DNA of 64,000 nt from JAVVHH01 sp964235765 (GCA_964235765.1 CAXSDH010000011.1:1-64000); one strand, 5' to 3'. Counted from the stretch's first letter, positions 45,237 to 55,089 are shown. Notes: generated by a model not told the origin, from the letters alone. Made by a program: numbers and translations.

Positions 45237-46696
45237 GGCTCGCCTGTGACGGCAAAGCCGCCGCCGAGCGCCTTGTACAGGTTCAGCAAGGCCTGGAACC
45301 GTGCCAGCCGGATCTGGGTCAGCAGGTCCAGGTCGTTGAACAAGGTCTGCTGCGTGTTGAGGGAGGTGATGATGTCGATGGTCCCAGCCAAGAGTTGCGC
45401 CTGCGCGATGGTGGCCGATCGCTGCGCCACGGCGATGGCGGCACGTTCGAGCGTTTCCTGTTCGCCAGTATACCGCAAAGCCGTTAACGCTTGTTCTACA
45501 TCGGTGAAGGCTTGCAAGGTCGTCCGGCGATAGTTCGCCAGCAACTCGTCGTAGCGCCCCTTCTCCAGGTCCAGTTGCCCGCGCCGCAGGCCGTTGTCGA
45601 AGATCGTTTGGGTTAGGCTGGCCGCAAGCTGCGCCACCAGGGTGCCGGGACCGGTCAGCGCGCTCAGCGCCGCGCTGGTCAACCCGCCCGAGGCGGTCAG
45701 TTGGATATCGGGGTAAAAGGCCGCCCGCGCCGCGCGGATGTTGGCGTTCTCGGCGATTAGCTGCGCCTCGGCGGTGGCGATGTCCGGCCGCCGCGCCAGC
45801 AACTCGCTCGGCAGCCCGGGCGCCACCAGGGGCAGGGGCAGGTCTTCGAGCGAGCCGCCGGTGATGTCCAGCCGCTCCGGAGGTACCCCCACCAGGATGC
45901 CGAGCGCGATCCGCTGCTGCTCGATGTTGTTGCGCAGGTTGGGGATGGCGGCGCGCTGCCCGGCCACCAACGCCTCCTGCTGCGACACGTCGAGCGCGTT
46001 CGCCGTTCCGGCTGCCAGCCGCGCGCGATAGGCACCGAGGATGCGCTCGGCATCCCGGAGGTTGCGCTCGGCCACGCGCAGCCGGTCCTCTCCGGAGAGC
46101 GACTGGAAATAGGTGCTGGCGACCGAGGTCACCACCGCGAGCGCCACGGTCTCCTGGTCGAAGCGGGTGGCGACCGCGCTCGAATTCGCCGCTTCGGCCA
46201 AAGCGCGGTTGCGGCCGAACAGGTCGAGGTCGTAGCTGGCCTGCAGCCCGACGCTATAGCCGCGGGTATCGCTGTAGCGGTTGCCGCCGGTGCTGAACGT
46301 GCTGCCGTCAAGCGTGCCGCTGCCGAGCGTGCTGAAGCCGCCGCCGCTTCGCCCCCCGACGCCGCTGCGCCGATAGCTGAAGTCGCCGGTGGCGGCCAGG
46401 CTGGGCAGCAAGGGAGCGCCGCTGATCCGTGCCTGCGCGTCCGCCTGGAGCACGCGCGCCGCGGCCGCCGCCAGGTCGTTGTTGTAGGCGCGCGCGCGGC
46501 CGATCAGGCCGTTCAGCTCCGCCGACCGGAAATTGCGCCACCAATCCGCGGCGGGCCAGGCCGCGGCGGCCGAGTCGGCGGTGGCGCGGAAGGCGGCCGG
46601 CACGTCTTGCGCCGGGCGCTCGTAGCGCGGGCCCAGGCTGCAACCGCCCAGGCTGCAGCAGCCGAGCAAGGCCACGCCGAGAAGCACGGGCCTCAT
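45233..46696 (-). CDS. Outer-membrane factor lipoprotein of RND efflux (NodT/OprM family)
   Basis: A 487-residue TolC-like protein. The ATG at 46696 gives a lipoprotein signal MRPVLLGVALLGCCSLGGCS with the acylated cysteine in LGGC; the open frame upstream is shadow. The NodT-type blocks are RARAYNNDLAAAAARVLQA and ASYDLDLFGRNRALAEAA; a second internal repeat follows (RRPDIATAEAQLIAENANI). It forms the outer-membrane channel. Its start overlaps the stop of the sensor gene (ATGA). Confidence 0.93.
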   Translation of the reverse strand: MRPVLLGVALLGCCSLGGCSLGPRYERPAQDVPAAFRATADSAAAAWPAADWWRNFRSAELNGLIGRARAYNNDLAAAAARVLQADAQARISGAPLLPSLAATGDFSYRRSGVGGRSGGGFSTLGSGTLDGSTFSTGGNRYSDTRGYSVGLQASYDLDLFGRNRALAEAANSSAVATRFDQETVALAVVTSVASTYFQSLSGEDRLRVAERNLRDAERILGAYRARLAAGTANALDVSQQEALVAGQRAAIPNLRNNIEQQRIALGILVGVPPERLDITGGSLEDLPLPLVAPGLPSELLARRPDIATAEAQLIAENANIRAARAAFYPDIQLTASGGLTSAALSALTGPGTLVAQLAASLTQTIFDNGLRRGQLDLEKGRYDELLANYRRTTLQAFTDVEQALTALRYTGEQETLERAAIAVAQRSATIAQAQLLAGTIDIITSLNTQQTLFNDLDLLTQIRLARFQALLNLYKALGGGFAVTGEP

Positions 46697-47136
46697 CGCG
46701 GCTTGCGCCGTTGCCCGGCCTCGGCCAACTGCCGACGCCCATCGGGCGACAGGTCGGCGAGCGCGGTCAGCATCGTCGCGCCGAACCCGCGCGACCACTC
46801 CAGCCAGGCCGACTGCCAGGCCAGCATGGCCTGCCGGACGGCCGCTTCGTCATAAGGGGCTTGGCCGATGGCGCGCGACATGGCGTCCCGCGCCGCCTCC
46901 ATGCGTCCGCGGGCGAGGGCGTGCTGCGGCCGGGCCGCGGCCATCACGGCACGAAACCGTTCGCCGTCGGCCGGCGCCAGGTCGCGCGCCATGCGATCGA
47001 TCGCGGCGTCCGGGCCCGGCGGCCCAAACTGCCGCCGCCCCGCCACATGCGCGCCGATCAACGCCAGCGCGAACACGTTGCCGGCCAGCGACAAGAACAG
47101 CAGGCGCGTGCGCCATGGCTCGCGAAATATCAGCAC
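46693..47136 (-). CDS. Periplasmic CnrX/CpxP-like stress sensor
   Basis: A 147-residue protein with one N-terminal membrane anchor (RLLFLSLAGNVFALALIGAH) and a helical periplasmic domain (DRMARDLAPADGERFRAVMA and QHALARGRMEAARDAMSRAI) of the heavy-metal resistance/CpxP type (LTxxQ-like hooks are degenerate). In CnrX-type systems such a protein senses metal and releases the anti-sigma factor. It starts at GTG 47136, seven bases after the anti-sigma stop, and overlaps the outer-membrane factor gene. No His/Met-rich metal site is obvious. Confidence 0.8.
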   Translation of the reverse strand: MLIFREPWRTRLLFLSLAGNVFALALIGAHVAGRRQFGPPGPDAAIDRMARDLAPADGERFRAVMAAARPQHALARGRMEAARDAMSRAIGQAPYDEAAVRQAMLAWQSAWLEWSRGFGATMLTALADLSPDGRRQLAEAGQRRKPR

Positions 47137-47143
47137 GCCGGGA

Positions 47144-47542
47144 TCACTGGTCCAAGGAGGCGAAGGTCGCGGTCGAGACGAACAGGTCGGGAGCGAAAAG
47201 GCTGGGGGCAAAGAGATCGGGCGGCTCCGGGTTGGTCGCACCCACGCCGAGATACAGCCCGGCCGCGGCACAGGCCGCCAGCGTCCCCCAGCCCATGCCG
47301 CGCACGACGGCGTGGGGCGGCGCCATGCGCCGGCGCAACGCGGACTGCATTCGGCACAATGCCGGCGCGTCGGCTGCCGGCGCGTCCTCGGCCGCCAGCG
47401 CGTCGGCCAGCGCTTCGCGGGCGGCGCCGCTGCGGCCGAGCAAGTCCAGTGCGGCGTCTTGCTCCGAAGGCGGCCAGGCGGCAACGCACGTGCCGCGGGC
47501 GCGCAAGCTCCAATCCAAGCGGCGGCCCGTCATCCAGGTCAC
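47144..47542 (-). CDS. Putative anti-sigma factor
   Basis: A 132-residue protein with an N-terminal soluble part (about 1-85, SEQDAALDLLGRSGAAREAL), one hydrophobic segment (about 83-100, MGWGTLAACAAAGLYLGVG) and a short periplasmic tail with a LFAPSLFAPDLF repeat. I see no strong family match; the assignment comes from topology and position between an ECF sigma gene and a periplasmic sensor. Starts are GTG 47542, overlapping the sigma stop, or ATG 47533. Confidence 0.65.
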   Translation of the reverse strand: MTWMTGRRLDWSLRARGTCVAAWPPSEQDAALDLLGRSGAAREALADALAAEDAPAADAPALCRMQSALRRRMAPPHAVVRGMGWGTLAACAAAGLYLGVGATNPEPPDLFAPSLFAPDLFVSTATFASLDQ

Positions 47543-48108
47543 GCGCCGCGCGCTTCCAGGTAGGCGCGCAGCAGCTTGCGGCCCCGATGCAGCAGGCCCT
47601 CCAGCGCGCGCGTGGAAACGCTGAGCGCCCGGGCGGCGTCCCTGCCCGACCAGCCCTCGCCGTAGGTCAGCGCCAATGCCGTGCGCTGCCGTTCGGGCAG
47701 GGTGGCGATGGCCTCGGCCAGCAGGCGGCTGCGCTGGCGGCCGGCGAGCACGAGGTCGGCGGCGGGGGCCGGGTCATGCAACTGGTCGGGCACGGCGGTC
47801 GTCGGGCGGAGGGCGCGCACCCGGTCGATGGCCGCATTGACGGCGATGCGGTGCAGCCACGTGGAGACGCTGGCCTGCGCGCGGTCGTAGGTCCCGGCCC
47901 GCACCCAGGCGCGCAGCAGCGCGTCCTGCGCCACATCCTCGGCGGCGGCCGGGTCGCCCAGCACGCGCAGCGCGGCCCGCCGCAAGCGGAGAAGGTAGCG
48001 GGCGGCCAGGGCGTCGAAGGCGAGCCGGTCCCCGGCTGCGGTGCGGGCCATGAGCACGTCGTCGGGGGGCTCGTTTGCTAGCATTAGGACAGCAGATGGC
48101 ACGGGCAT
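47539..48108 (-). CDS. ECF RNA polymerase sigma factor (CnrH-like)
   Basis: A 189-residue ECF sigma factor. Region 2 is seen in DRLAFDALAARYLLRLRRAA and AAAEDVAQDALLRAWVRAGTY (in parts); region 4 in LPERQRTALALTYGEGWSG plus RALEGLLHRGRKLL, as in EcfE/CnrH types. It probably turns on this whole efflux operon, including itself. The ATG at 48108 (MPVPSAVLMLAN) or 48084 is likely; the open frame starts at 48141. It is the first gene of the operon. Confidence 0.87.
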   Translation of the reverse strand: MPVPSAVLMLANEPPDDVLMARTAAGDRLAFDALAARYLLRLRRAALRVLGDPAAAEDVAQDALLRAWVRAGTYDRAQASVSTWLHRIAVNAAIDRVRALRPTTAVPDQLHDPAPAADLVLAGRQRSRLLAEAIATLPERQRTALALTYGEGWSGRDAARALSVSTRALEGLLHRGRKLLRAYLEARGA

Positions 48109-48142
48109 GATGGCGTTACGAGGGCGGGGGGGCAGCCCCACG

Positions 48143-48991
48143 CTAGCGGGCGGCGAGAATCCGTTCGGCGAGCTTCAGGTGCGGGCGGTCGATCATCTTG
48201 CCGTCGAGCACGAACACGCCTGCGCCGGGCCGCGCCGCAAAGCCGTCGCGCACCTGTTCGGCCCACGCGATCCGCTCAGGCGCGGGCGTGAAGGCGGCGG
48301 CGACGGCGGCGATCTGCTCGGGATGGATGCACAGCTTGCCGGCAAAGCCGTCCCGCGCCGCCGCCGCCGCTTCAGCCAGCAGCCCGGCCGGGTCGCGCGG
48401 GTCCGGCCAGGGTGTGTCCAGTGCCGGCAGCCCGGCCGCCCCAGCGGCCAGGACCGTCGCGGCGCGCGCGGTGGCGACGGGTGCGGGGTATTGGCCTCCG
48501 GTCCGGGGCACGATGCCCAGATCGGCCGAAAGGTCCTCGGCGCCGAAGCAGAGCGCCGCCAGGCGCCGGGGCGCTGCGGTATAGTCCATGCGGCCGAGCG
48601 AGGCGGCCGTTTCGGTCACGATCGCCAGCACCTGGACGGCGCCGACCTCGAGCCCGGCCGCCTGTTCGAGCGCCTCCAGGTGATGGTCCAGCGCCACGAG
48701 GTCCTGGACGCCGGTGCACTTCGGCAGCATGACGGCCGCGGGCCGCCCGGCCACGATCGCGGCGAGGTCGGCCAGGTACCAGGGCGTGCCTGGGGGATTG
48801 ACGCGGACGATGACGCCGGGCCGCGTGAGCTGCGGCAGCAGTGCGGCGACGGTGGCCCGCGCCGCGTCCTTGGCCGGAGGGGCCACGCTGTCCTCGAGGT
48901 CGAGGATGACCGCGTCGGCGGCCGAGGCCAACGCCTTCTCCGCCTTGCGTGCGCTGTCGCCCGGCGCGAACAGAGGATTGCGGAGGCGCAT
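48143..48991 (-). CDS. CitE-like CoA ester lyase (HpcH/HpaI aldolase family)
   Basis: A 282-residue TIM-barrel enzyme. Diagnostic blocks are RLRNPLFAPGDSARKAEKAL, DAVILDLEDSVAPPAKDAAR and KLCIHPEQIAAVAAAFTP. Family members cleave malyl-, citramalyl- or citryl-CoA. The ATG at 48991 is supported by GAGGAA a few bases upstream; a TTG six codons earlier is less likely. It follows no partner lyase subunits, so an independent lyase is more likely than citrate lyase beta. Confidence 0.88.
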   Translation of the reverse strand: MRLRNPLFAPGDSARKAEKALASAADAVILDLEDSVAPPAKDAARATVAALLPQLTRPGVIVRVNPPGTPWYLADLAAIVAGRPAAVMLPKCTGVQDLVALDHHLEALEQAAGLEVGAVQVLAIVTETAASLGRMDYTAAPRRLAALCFGAEDLSADLGIVPRTGGQYPAPVATARAATVLAAGAAGLPALDTPWPDPRDPAGLLAEAAAAARDGFAGKLCIHPEQIAAVAAAFTPAPERIAWAEQVRDGFAARPGAGVFVLDGKMIDRPHLKLAERILAAR

Positions 48992-49124
48992 GGCTGCGAT
49001 GTTCCTCAAAGCGGTGGGGCCCCGAAGCGATTGGGCTTCGAAGCGGCGTGGAACAATCTTGCGCGGCCGGTGCCGATATGCAAATCAGCACGGTAAGGCA
49101 TGCATAATCGGGGAGACGGCCGGG

Positions 49125-49877
49125 GTGCCCAGCACCATCCTGGAGACAACGGGTTTGACGCGCGAGTTCCGCGGCTTCGTGGCCGTGAAGGACGTGGCGC
49201 TGCGCGTGCAGGAACACACGATCCACGCCCTGATCGGCCCGAACGGCGCCGGCAAGACCACGTGCTTCAACCTGTTGACCAAGTTCCTGGCGCCCACCCG
49301 CGGCAGCATCCTGTTCAAGGGGCGCGACATCACCGGGTTGCAGCCGGCCGCCGTCGCGCGGCTCGGGCTGGTGCGTAGCTTCCAGATCTCGGCCGTGTTC
49401 CCGCATCTGAGCGCGCTGGAGAACGTGCGGCTGGCCTTGCAGCGCTCGCGCGGCGCCAGCTTCGACTTCTGGCGCAGCGAGGGACTGCTGCGGGAGTACG
49501 ACGACCGTGCCCGCGCCCTGCTGGCCGACGTTGGGCTCGAAGGCTACGAGGAGGAGCAGGCCGTGCTGCTCTCCTATGGCCGCAAGCGGGCGCTCGAGAT
49601 CGCCACCACGCTGGCGCTGGAGCCGACGATGCTGCTGCTGGACGAGCCCACGGCCGGGATGACGCATGAGGACGTGGACCGCGTCGTGGCGCTGATCAAG
49701 CGCATCCGGATCGGGCGGACCATCCTGATGGTGGAGCACAACTTGAGCGTCGTCGAAGGCCTGTGCGACCGCATCACCGTGCTGGCGCGCGGCCAGATCC
49801 TGGCCGAGGGCGACTATGCCAGCGTGAGCAGGAACCCGGACGTGATCACGGCCTACCTCGGCTCGCCCGATGCTTGA
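49125..49877 (+). CDS. livG: ABC transporter ATP-binding protein, LivG type
   Basis: A 250-residue ATPase of the branched-chain amino acid (HAAT) class. Walker A is GPNGAGKTT, the signature is the LivG form LLSYGRKRALEIATTL, and Walker B is LLLDEPTAGM. The start is GTG 49125 with GGAG about 9 bases upstream. It is the first gene of a seven-gene rightward operon. The substrate is not determined by the ATPase. Confidence 0.92.
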   Translation: MPSTILETTGLTREFRGFVAVKDVALRVQEHTIHALIGPNGAGKTTCFNLLTKFLAPTRGSILFKGRDITGLQPAAVARLGLVRSFQISAVFPHLSALENVRLALQRSRGASFDFWRSEGLLREYDDRARALLADVGLEGYEEEQAVLLSYGRKRALEIATTLALEPTMLLLDEPTAGMTHEDVDRVVALIKRIRIGRTILMVEHNLSVVEGLCDRITVLARGQILAEGDYASVSRNPDVITAYLGSPDA

Positions 49878-49885
49878 GCTTCCCG

Positions 49886-49896
<11 letters not shown>
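49866..49896. repeat. 15-bp direct repeat at the livG-livF junction
   Basis: CCCGATGCTTGAGCT occurs at 49866-49880 and 49882-49896, one base apart. The first copy carries the livG stop, the second the livF start. A single ancestral copy would have made the two genes overlap. Confidence 0.9.
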
Positions 49897-50578
<682 letters not shown>

Positions 50579-50599
50579 ATGGTTATTAGGAGGACACGC

Positions 50600-51820
50600 A
50601 TGCCCATTTCCCGCCGCGGACTGATCGGCGCCGCCGCCGCGCTGCCGATGCTGGCCGCCCGGCCCGGCTATTCGCAATCCGGCGGCACGCTCAAGATCGG
50701 CGTGCTGACCGATCTCTCGGGGCCGTATCAGGACCTTGCCGGCCCGCTCGCGGTCAAGGCGGCGCAGCTCGCCACCGAGGATTTCGGCATGGCCGGCAAG
50801 GGCTTCACCGTCGAGATCCTGCAATCGGACCACCAGAACAAGGCGGACGTGGGCGCCGGCATCGCCCGGCAATGGTACGACCAGGGCGTGGACATCATCG
50901 TCGAGGTCGCCAACAGCGCGGTCGCGCTGGCCGTCGCGGGCGTGGCGAAGGACAAGAACAAAGTCTACATCAACTCGGGCGCGGCGACCTCGGACCTGAC
51001 GGGCGCGCTGTGCAACGCGAACACCATCCATTGGGCGTACGACACCTACATGCTGGCCAAGTCCACGGGCGGCGCCCTGGTGAAGGCGGGCGGCGACAGC
51101 TGGTTCTTCATCACCGCCGACTACGCCTTCGGCCAGGCGCTGCAACGCGACGTGACGGGGTTCGTGGAAGGCGCGGGCGGCAAGGTGGTCGGCAGCGTGA
51201 AGTACCCGTTCCCTGGCACGACCGACTTCTCGTCGTTCCTGATCCAGGCGCAGGCCTCGGGCGCCAAGATCCTCGGCATCGCCAACGCCGGCACGGACAC
51301 CATCAACACGATCAAGCAGGCGCAAGAGTTCGGCATCAAGATGAAGCTGGCCGGGCTGCTGCTGTTCATCAGCGACGTGCACTCGCTTGGCCTGCAGGTG
51401 GCGCAGGGCATCAACCTGACCAACAGCTTCTACTGGGACATGAACGACCGGACGCGGGCCTTCTCCGAGCGGCTGAAGCCCAAGGCCCCGGCGCAGCGGC
51501 CGACGATGGTGCAGGCCGGCACCTATTCCAGCACGCTGCACTACTTGAAGGTGGCGAGCGCCATGGGGATCGCTCAGGCCAAGGCGGACGGCGCGGCGAC
51601 GATCGCCCGGCTGAAGGCGACGCCCACCAGCGACGACTGTTTCGGCGAGGGCTCCATCCGCGCCGACGGGCGCAAGATCCACCCCTCGTATCTGTGGCAA
51701 GTAAAGACGCCGGCCGAGAGCAAGGGTCCGTGGGACTATTACAAGCCGGTCGCGTCCACCCCGGCCGACATGGCGTTCCGTCCGTTGGACAAGGGCGGCT
51801 GCCCATTGGTCCGGGCTTAG
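50600..51820 (+). CDS. ABC transporter substrate-binding protein, HAAT family (first of two)
   Basis: A 406-residue periplasmic binding protein. A Tat-like signal (SRRGLIGAAAALPMLAARPG) precedes LKIGVLTDLSGPYQDLAGP. Blocks shared with the next gene include SDHQNKADVGAGIARQWYD, INSGAATSDLTG, HWAYDTYMLAKSTGG and PFPGTTDFSSFL. TAGGAGG precedes ATG 50600, which decides against an open frame from 50579. The natural ligand is unknown; amino acids, amides or small aromatic acids are typical for this class. Confidence 0.92.
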   Translation: MPISRRGLIGAAAALPMLAARPGYSQSGGTLKIGVLTDLSGPYQDLAGPLAVKAAQLATEDFGMAGKGFTVEILQSDHQNKADVGAGIARQWYDQGVDIIVEVANSAVALAVAGVAKDKNKVYINSGAATSDLTGALCNANTIHWAYDTYMLAKSTGGALVKAGGDSWFFITADYAFGQALQRDVTGFVEGAGGKVVGSVKYPFPGTTDFSSFLIQAQASGAKILGIANAGTDTINTIKQAQEFGIKMKLAGLLLFISDVHSLGLQVAQGINLTNSFYWDMNDRTRAFSERLKPKAPAQRPTMVQAGTYSSTLHYLKVASAMGIAQAKADGAATIARLKATPTSDDCFGEGSIRADGRKIHPSYLWQVKTPAESKGPWDYYKPVASTPADMAFRPLDKGGCPLVRA

Positions 51821-51826
51821 AGGAGA

Positions 51827-53047
51827 ATGACGATGCAGATTGATCGCCGTGCGCTTCTCGGGTCCGTTGCCGCCGCCGGGCTTGCCCTGCCGCGGCGGGC
51901 GCGCGCCCAATCCCAGGTCGTCAAGCTAGGGGTGTTGAACGACCAGTCCGGGCCTTACCGCGACATCGGCGGGCAGCTTTCCGTCAATGCGGTGCGCCAG
52001 GCGGTGGCCGAGTTCGGCGGCGGCCTGCAATGCGAGGTGATCGCCGCCGACCACCAGAACAAGCCGGACACCGGCGTCGGCATCGCCCGGCAATGGATCG
52101 ACCGTGACGGGGTGGACATCATCCTCGACGTGCCGACGAGCTCGGTGGCGCTGGCGGTGAACAACGTCTGCAAGGAAAAGAACCGCGTCTATATCAATAC
52201 GGGCGCCGCGACCGGGGACCTCACCGGCAACCAGTGCGGCCCCGCCACCTTCCATTGGGCGTACGACACCTACATGCTGGCGCGCTCCACCGGGGGCGCC
52301 ATGGTCGCGGCCGGGGGCGACACCTGGTATTTCGTCACGGCGGACTATGTGTTCGGCCAGCAACTGCAGCGCGACACCAGCGCCTTCGTGACCGCGGCGG
52401 GCGGCAAGGTGCTGGGCGCCTCGCCCTATCCGTTCCCCGGCACCACCGACTTCTCGTCCTTCCTGATCTCGGCCCAGGCGAGCGGGGCGAAGGTGCTCGG
52501 CCTGTGCAATGCCGGCGCCGACACGGTCAACAGCATCAAGCAGGCGGCCGAGTTCGGCCTGACCCGCAAGATGAAGGTTGCCGCGCTGCTGATGTTCCTG
52601 GGCGACGTTCATGGGCTGGGCCTGGAGGCGGCGCAGGGCCTGTTCCTGACCGAGAGCTTCTACTGGGACATGAACGACGGCACCCGCGCCTTCACCAAGC
52701 GCTTCCAGGCGACCATGCCGGGCAGTTGCCCCAACATGACCAACGCCGGCTGCTACTCCGGCGCGCTGCACTACCTCAAGGCGGTCAAGGACCTGGGCAT
52801 CGCCAGCAAGTCCGACGGCGCAGCCGTGGCCGCCCGCATGAAGGCCATGCCGGTCAGCGACGACGCCTTCGGGGCGTTCACCATCCGGCAGGATGGGCTG
52901 GCCCTGCTGCCGGCGTACCTGTTCGAGGTCAAGAAGCCCAGCGAGAGCAAGTACCCCTGGGACTACTACAAGCTGATCGTCACCACGCCCGCCGACAAGG
53001 CGTGGAAGCCGCTCGGCGAGGGCGGCTGCGCGCTGGTCCGCTCCTAG
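51827..53047 (+). CDS. ABC transporter substrate-binding protein, HAAT family (second of two)
   Basis: A 406-residue paralogue of the preceding gene with the same length and many identical blocks (HWAYDTYMLARSTGG, PFPGTTDFSSFL, FYWDMND, PWDYYK). Its signal is DRRALLGSVAAAGLALPRRARAQ (in part: DRRALLGSVAAAGLALP). A tandem gene duplication with later divergence is clear. It has AGGAG before the start; ATG 51827 and 51833 are both possible. Two binding proteins for one permease may widen the ligand range. Confidence 0.92.
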   Translation: MTMQIDRRALLGSVAAAGLALPRRARAQSQVVKLGVLNDQSGPYRDIGGQLSVNAVRQAVAEFGGGLQCEVIAADHQNKPDTGVGIARQWIDRDGVDIILDVPTSSVALAVNNVCKEKNRVYINTGAATGDLTGNQCGPATFHWAYDTYMLARSTGGAMVAAGGDTWYFVTADYVFGQQLQRDTSAFVTAAGGKVLGASPYPFPGTTDFSSFLISAQASGAKVLGLCNAGADTVNSIKQAAEFGLTRKMKVAALLMFLGDVHGLGLEAAQGLFLTESFYWDMNDGTRAFTKRFQATMPGSCPNMTNAGCYSGALHYLKAVKDLGIASKSDGAAVAARMKAMPVSDDAFGAFTIRQDGLALLPAYLFEVKKPSESKYPWDYYKLIVTTPADKAWKPLGEGGCALVRS

Positions 53048-53049
53048 CC

Positions 53050-54099
53050 ATGTCGGGCGCGCTCGCCGCCGGGCCATCGCGGCGCCTGCCGGGGTGGCTG
53101 ATTTGGGTGGCCGTCGTGCTGGCCATCGTGGCCGCGGTGGTGCTGGGTGTGGGCGTGGACCAGGTCGTGGCAAAACTGTACCGGCCGCTGCCGCTGCTGT
53201 TCGGGCAGCTCCTGCTCGGGTTGATCAACGGGGCGTTCTACGCCCTGCTGTCGCTCGGCCTGGCGGTGATCTTCGGCATGCTGAACATCATCAACTTCGC
53301 CCACGGCGCCCTGTTCATGCTGGGCGCCTTCGTGGCCTGGATGCTGCTCACGCCCAACACCTGGCTCGGCATGATCCAGCCCGGGCTGGCCGTGCCGGAC
53401 TGGTTGACGCTGGGCTACTGGCCGGCGCTGATCATCGCGCCCTTGATCGTGGGCGCTTTCGGGCTGCTGCTGGAACGCACCATCATCCGCCGGCTGTACA
53501 AGCTCGACCACCTGTATGGCCTGCTGCTCACCTTCGGCCTCGCGCTGATCCTCGAGGGCCTCGCGCGCAACGCCTTCGGCAGCTCGGGCATGCCGTACCG
53601 CATCCCGCAATCCCTGTCGGGTGCGACCGATCTCGGCTTCATGTTCATGCCGAACTATCGCGGCTGGGTGGTGGTGGCGGCGGCCAGCGTATGCCTGGTC
53701 ACCTGGCTGGTCATCGAGAAAACCCCGCTCGGCGCCCGGCTGCGTGCGGCCACCGAAAACCCCGGCCTGGTGCAGGCTTTCGGCGTGAACGTGCCGCGCA
53801 TGATCAGCCTGACCTATGCCGGCGGCATCGCGCTCGCGGCGTTCGCGGGGGTGCTGGCCGCGCCGATCTACTCGGTGAACCCCAACATGGGCTCCAACTT
53901 CATCATCACCGTGTTCGCGGTGGTGGTGATCGGCGGCATGGGCAGCATCCTCGGCAGCATCGTGACCGGCTTCGGCCTGGGCATCGTCGAGGGGCTGACG
54001 AAGGTGTATTATCCCCAGGCGTCGGCGACGGTGATCTTCGTGGTCATGGTCATCGTGCTGCTGGCCCGGCCGGCCGGCTTGTTCGGAAAGGGGACCTAG
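53050..54099 (+). CDS. livH: ABC transporter permease, LivH type
   Basis: A 349-residue membrane permease. The LivH signature GLINGAFYALLSLGLAVIFG followed by NIINFAHGALFMLGA is intact, as is the cytoplasmic coupling region (RAATENPGLVQAFGVN). The N-terminus has one extra helix (about 18-40). It starts 2 bases after the second binding protein's stop. Confidence 0.93.
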   Translation: MSGALAAGPSRRLPGWLIWVAVVLAIVAAVVLGVGVDQVVAKLYRPLPLLFGQLLLGLINGAFYALLSLGLAVIFGMLNIINFAHGALFMLGAFVAWMLLTPNTWLGMIQPGLAVPDWLTLGYWPALIIAPLIVGAFGLLLERTIIRRLYKLDHLYGLLLTFGLALILEGLARNAFGSSGMPYRIPQSLSGATDLGFMFMPNYRGWVVVAAASVCLVTWLVIEKTPLGARLRAATENPGLVQAFGVNVPRMISLTYAGGIALAAFAGVLAAPIYSVNPNMGSNFIITVFAVVVIGGMGSILGSIVTGFGLGIVEGLTKVYYPQASATVIFVVMVIVLLARPAGLFGKGT

Positions 54100-54102
54100 G
54101 CG

Positions 54103-55089
54103 ATGAGCGTCACCACGACCCCGCCCATCGTCGCCCCGGCGCGCCCCTTCCGCGTGCTGGGCTTCAGCGGGCCGCAGGCCGCCGCCCTGCTGCTGATGGT
54201 CGGCGCCATCGTGGTGCTGCCGTTCGCCGGCATCTACCCCGTGTTCCTGATGAAGGTGCTGTGCTTCGCCCTGTTCGCCTGCGCCTTCAACCTGCTGATC
54301 GGCTATGTCGGCCTGATGAGCTTCGGCCACGCCGCCTATTTCGGCATGGGCAGCTACGTCACCGCCTGGACCGCCAAGACCTGGGGCCTCACCCCCGAGA
54401 TCGCCATCCTACTCGGCGGCCTCACCGGCGCGGCCTTGGGCACCGCCTTCGGCTGGCTGGCCATCCGGCGCCAGGGCATCTACTTCGCCATGATCACGCT
54501 CGCGCTGGCGCAGATGAACTACTTCTTCTGCCTCCAGGCGCCGTTCACCGGCGGCGAGGACGGCATCCAGCAGGTGCCGCGCGGCATGCTGTTCGGCCTG
54601 ATCTCGCTGCGGCCGGACATGGCGATGTACGCCGTGGTCGCGGGCGTGTTCATCTGCGGCTTCCTGCTGGTCCATCGCGTGGTGCATTCGCCGTTCGGCC
54701 AGGTGCTGAAGGCCATCCGCGAGAACGAGCCGCGCGCGACCTCGCTGGGCTATCGCACCGACGACTACAAGCTGATCGCCTTCGTGCTCAGCTGCTTCAT
54801 CGCCGGGATCGCCGGCGGCACCAAGTCGCTGGTGTTCGGCATCGCGACCCTCACGGACGTGAACTACGCCATGTCGGGGGAGGTGGTGCTGATGACCCTG
54901 CTGGGCGGCCTCGGCACCATCTTCGGCCCGGTGGCCGGCGCGGCCGTCATCGTCGGGCTCGAGAACTACCTGGCCCAGTTCGGCGCCTGGGTCACGGTGA
55001 GCCAGGGCGCGATCTTCGTCATCTGCGTGCTGGCGTTCCGCCGCGGCATCATCGGCGAGATCGCGGCCAAGCTGCGCACCTCGCTCTAA
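54103..55089 (+). CDS. livM: ABC transporter permease, LivM type
   Basis: A 328-residue permease paired with LivH. ALFACAFNLLIGYVGLMSFG and HAAYFGMGSYVTAW are family blocks, and AIRENEPRATSLGYRTDDYK is the ATPase-coupling loop. It starts 3 bases after livH. It completes a HAAT importer. Confidence 0.93.
   Translation: MSVTTTPPIVAPARPFRVLGFSGPQAAALLLMVGAIVVLPFAGIYPVFLMKVLCFALFACAFNLLIGYVGLMSFGHAAYFGMGSYVTAWTAKTWGLTPEIAILLGGLTGAALGTAFGWLAIRRQGIYFAMITLALAQMNYFFCLQAPFTGGEDGIQQVPRGMLFGLISLRPDMAMYAVVAGVFICGFLLVHRVVHSPFGQVLKAIRENEPRATSLGYRTDDYKLIAFVLSCFIAGIAGGTKSLVFGIATLTDVNYAMSGEVVLMTLLGGLGTIFGPVAGAAVIVGLENYLAQFGAWVTVSQGAIFVICVLAFRRGIIGEIAAKLRTSL

Noticed and set aside
49023..49040. CGAAGC/GCTTCG hairpin upstream of livG as a terminator or attenuator
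   Set aside because: Stem of only six pairs, no U tract, and it lies between divergent genes; not distinguishable from chance.
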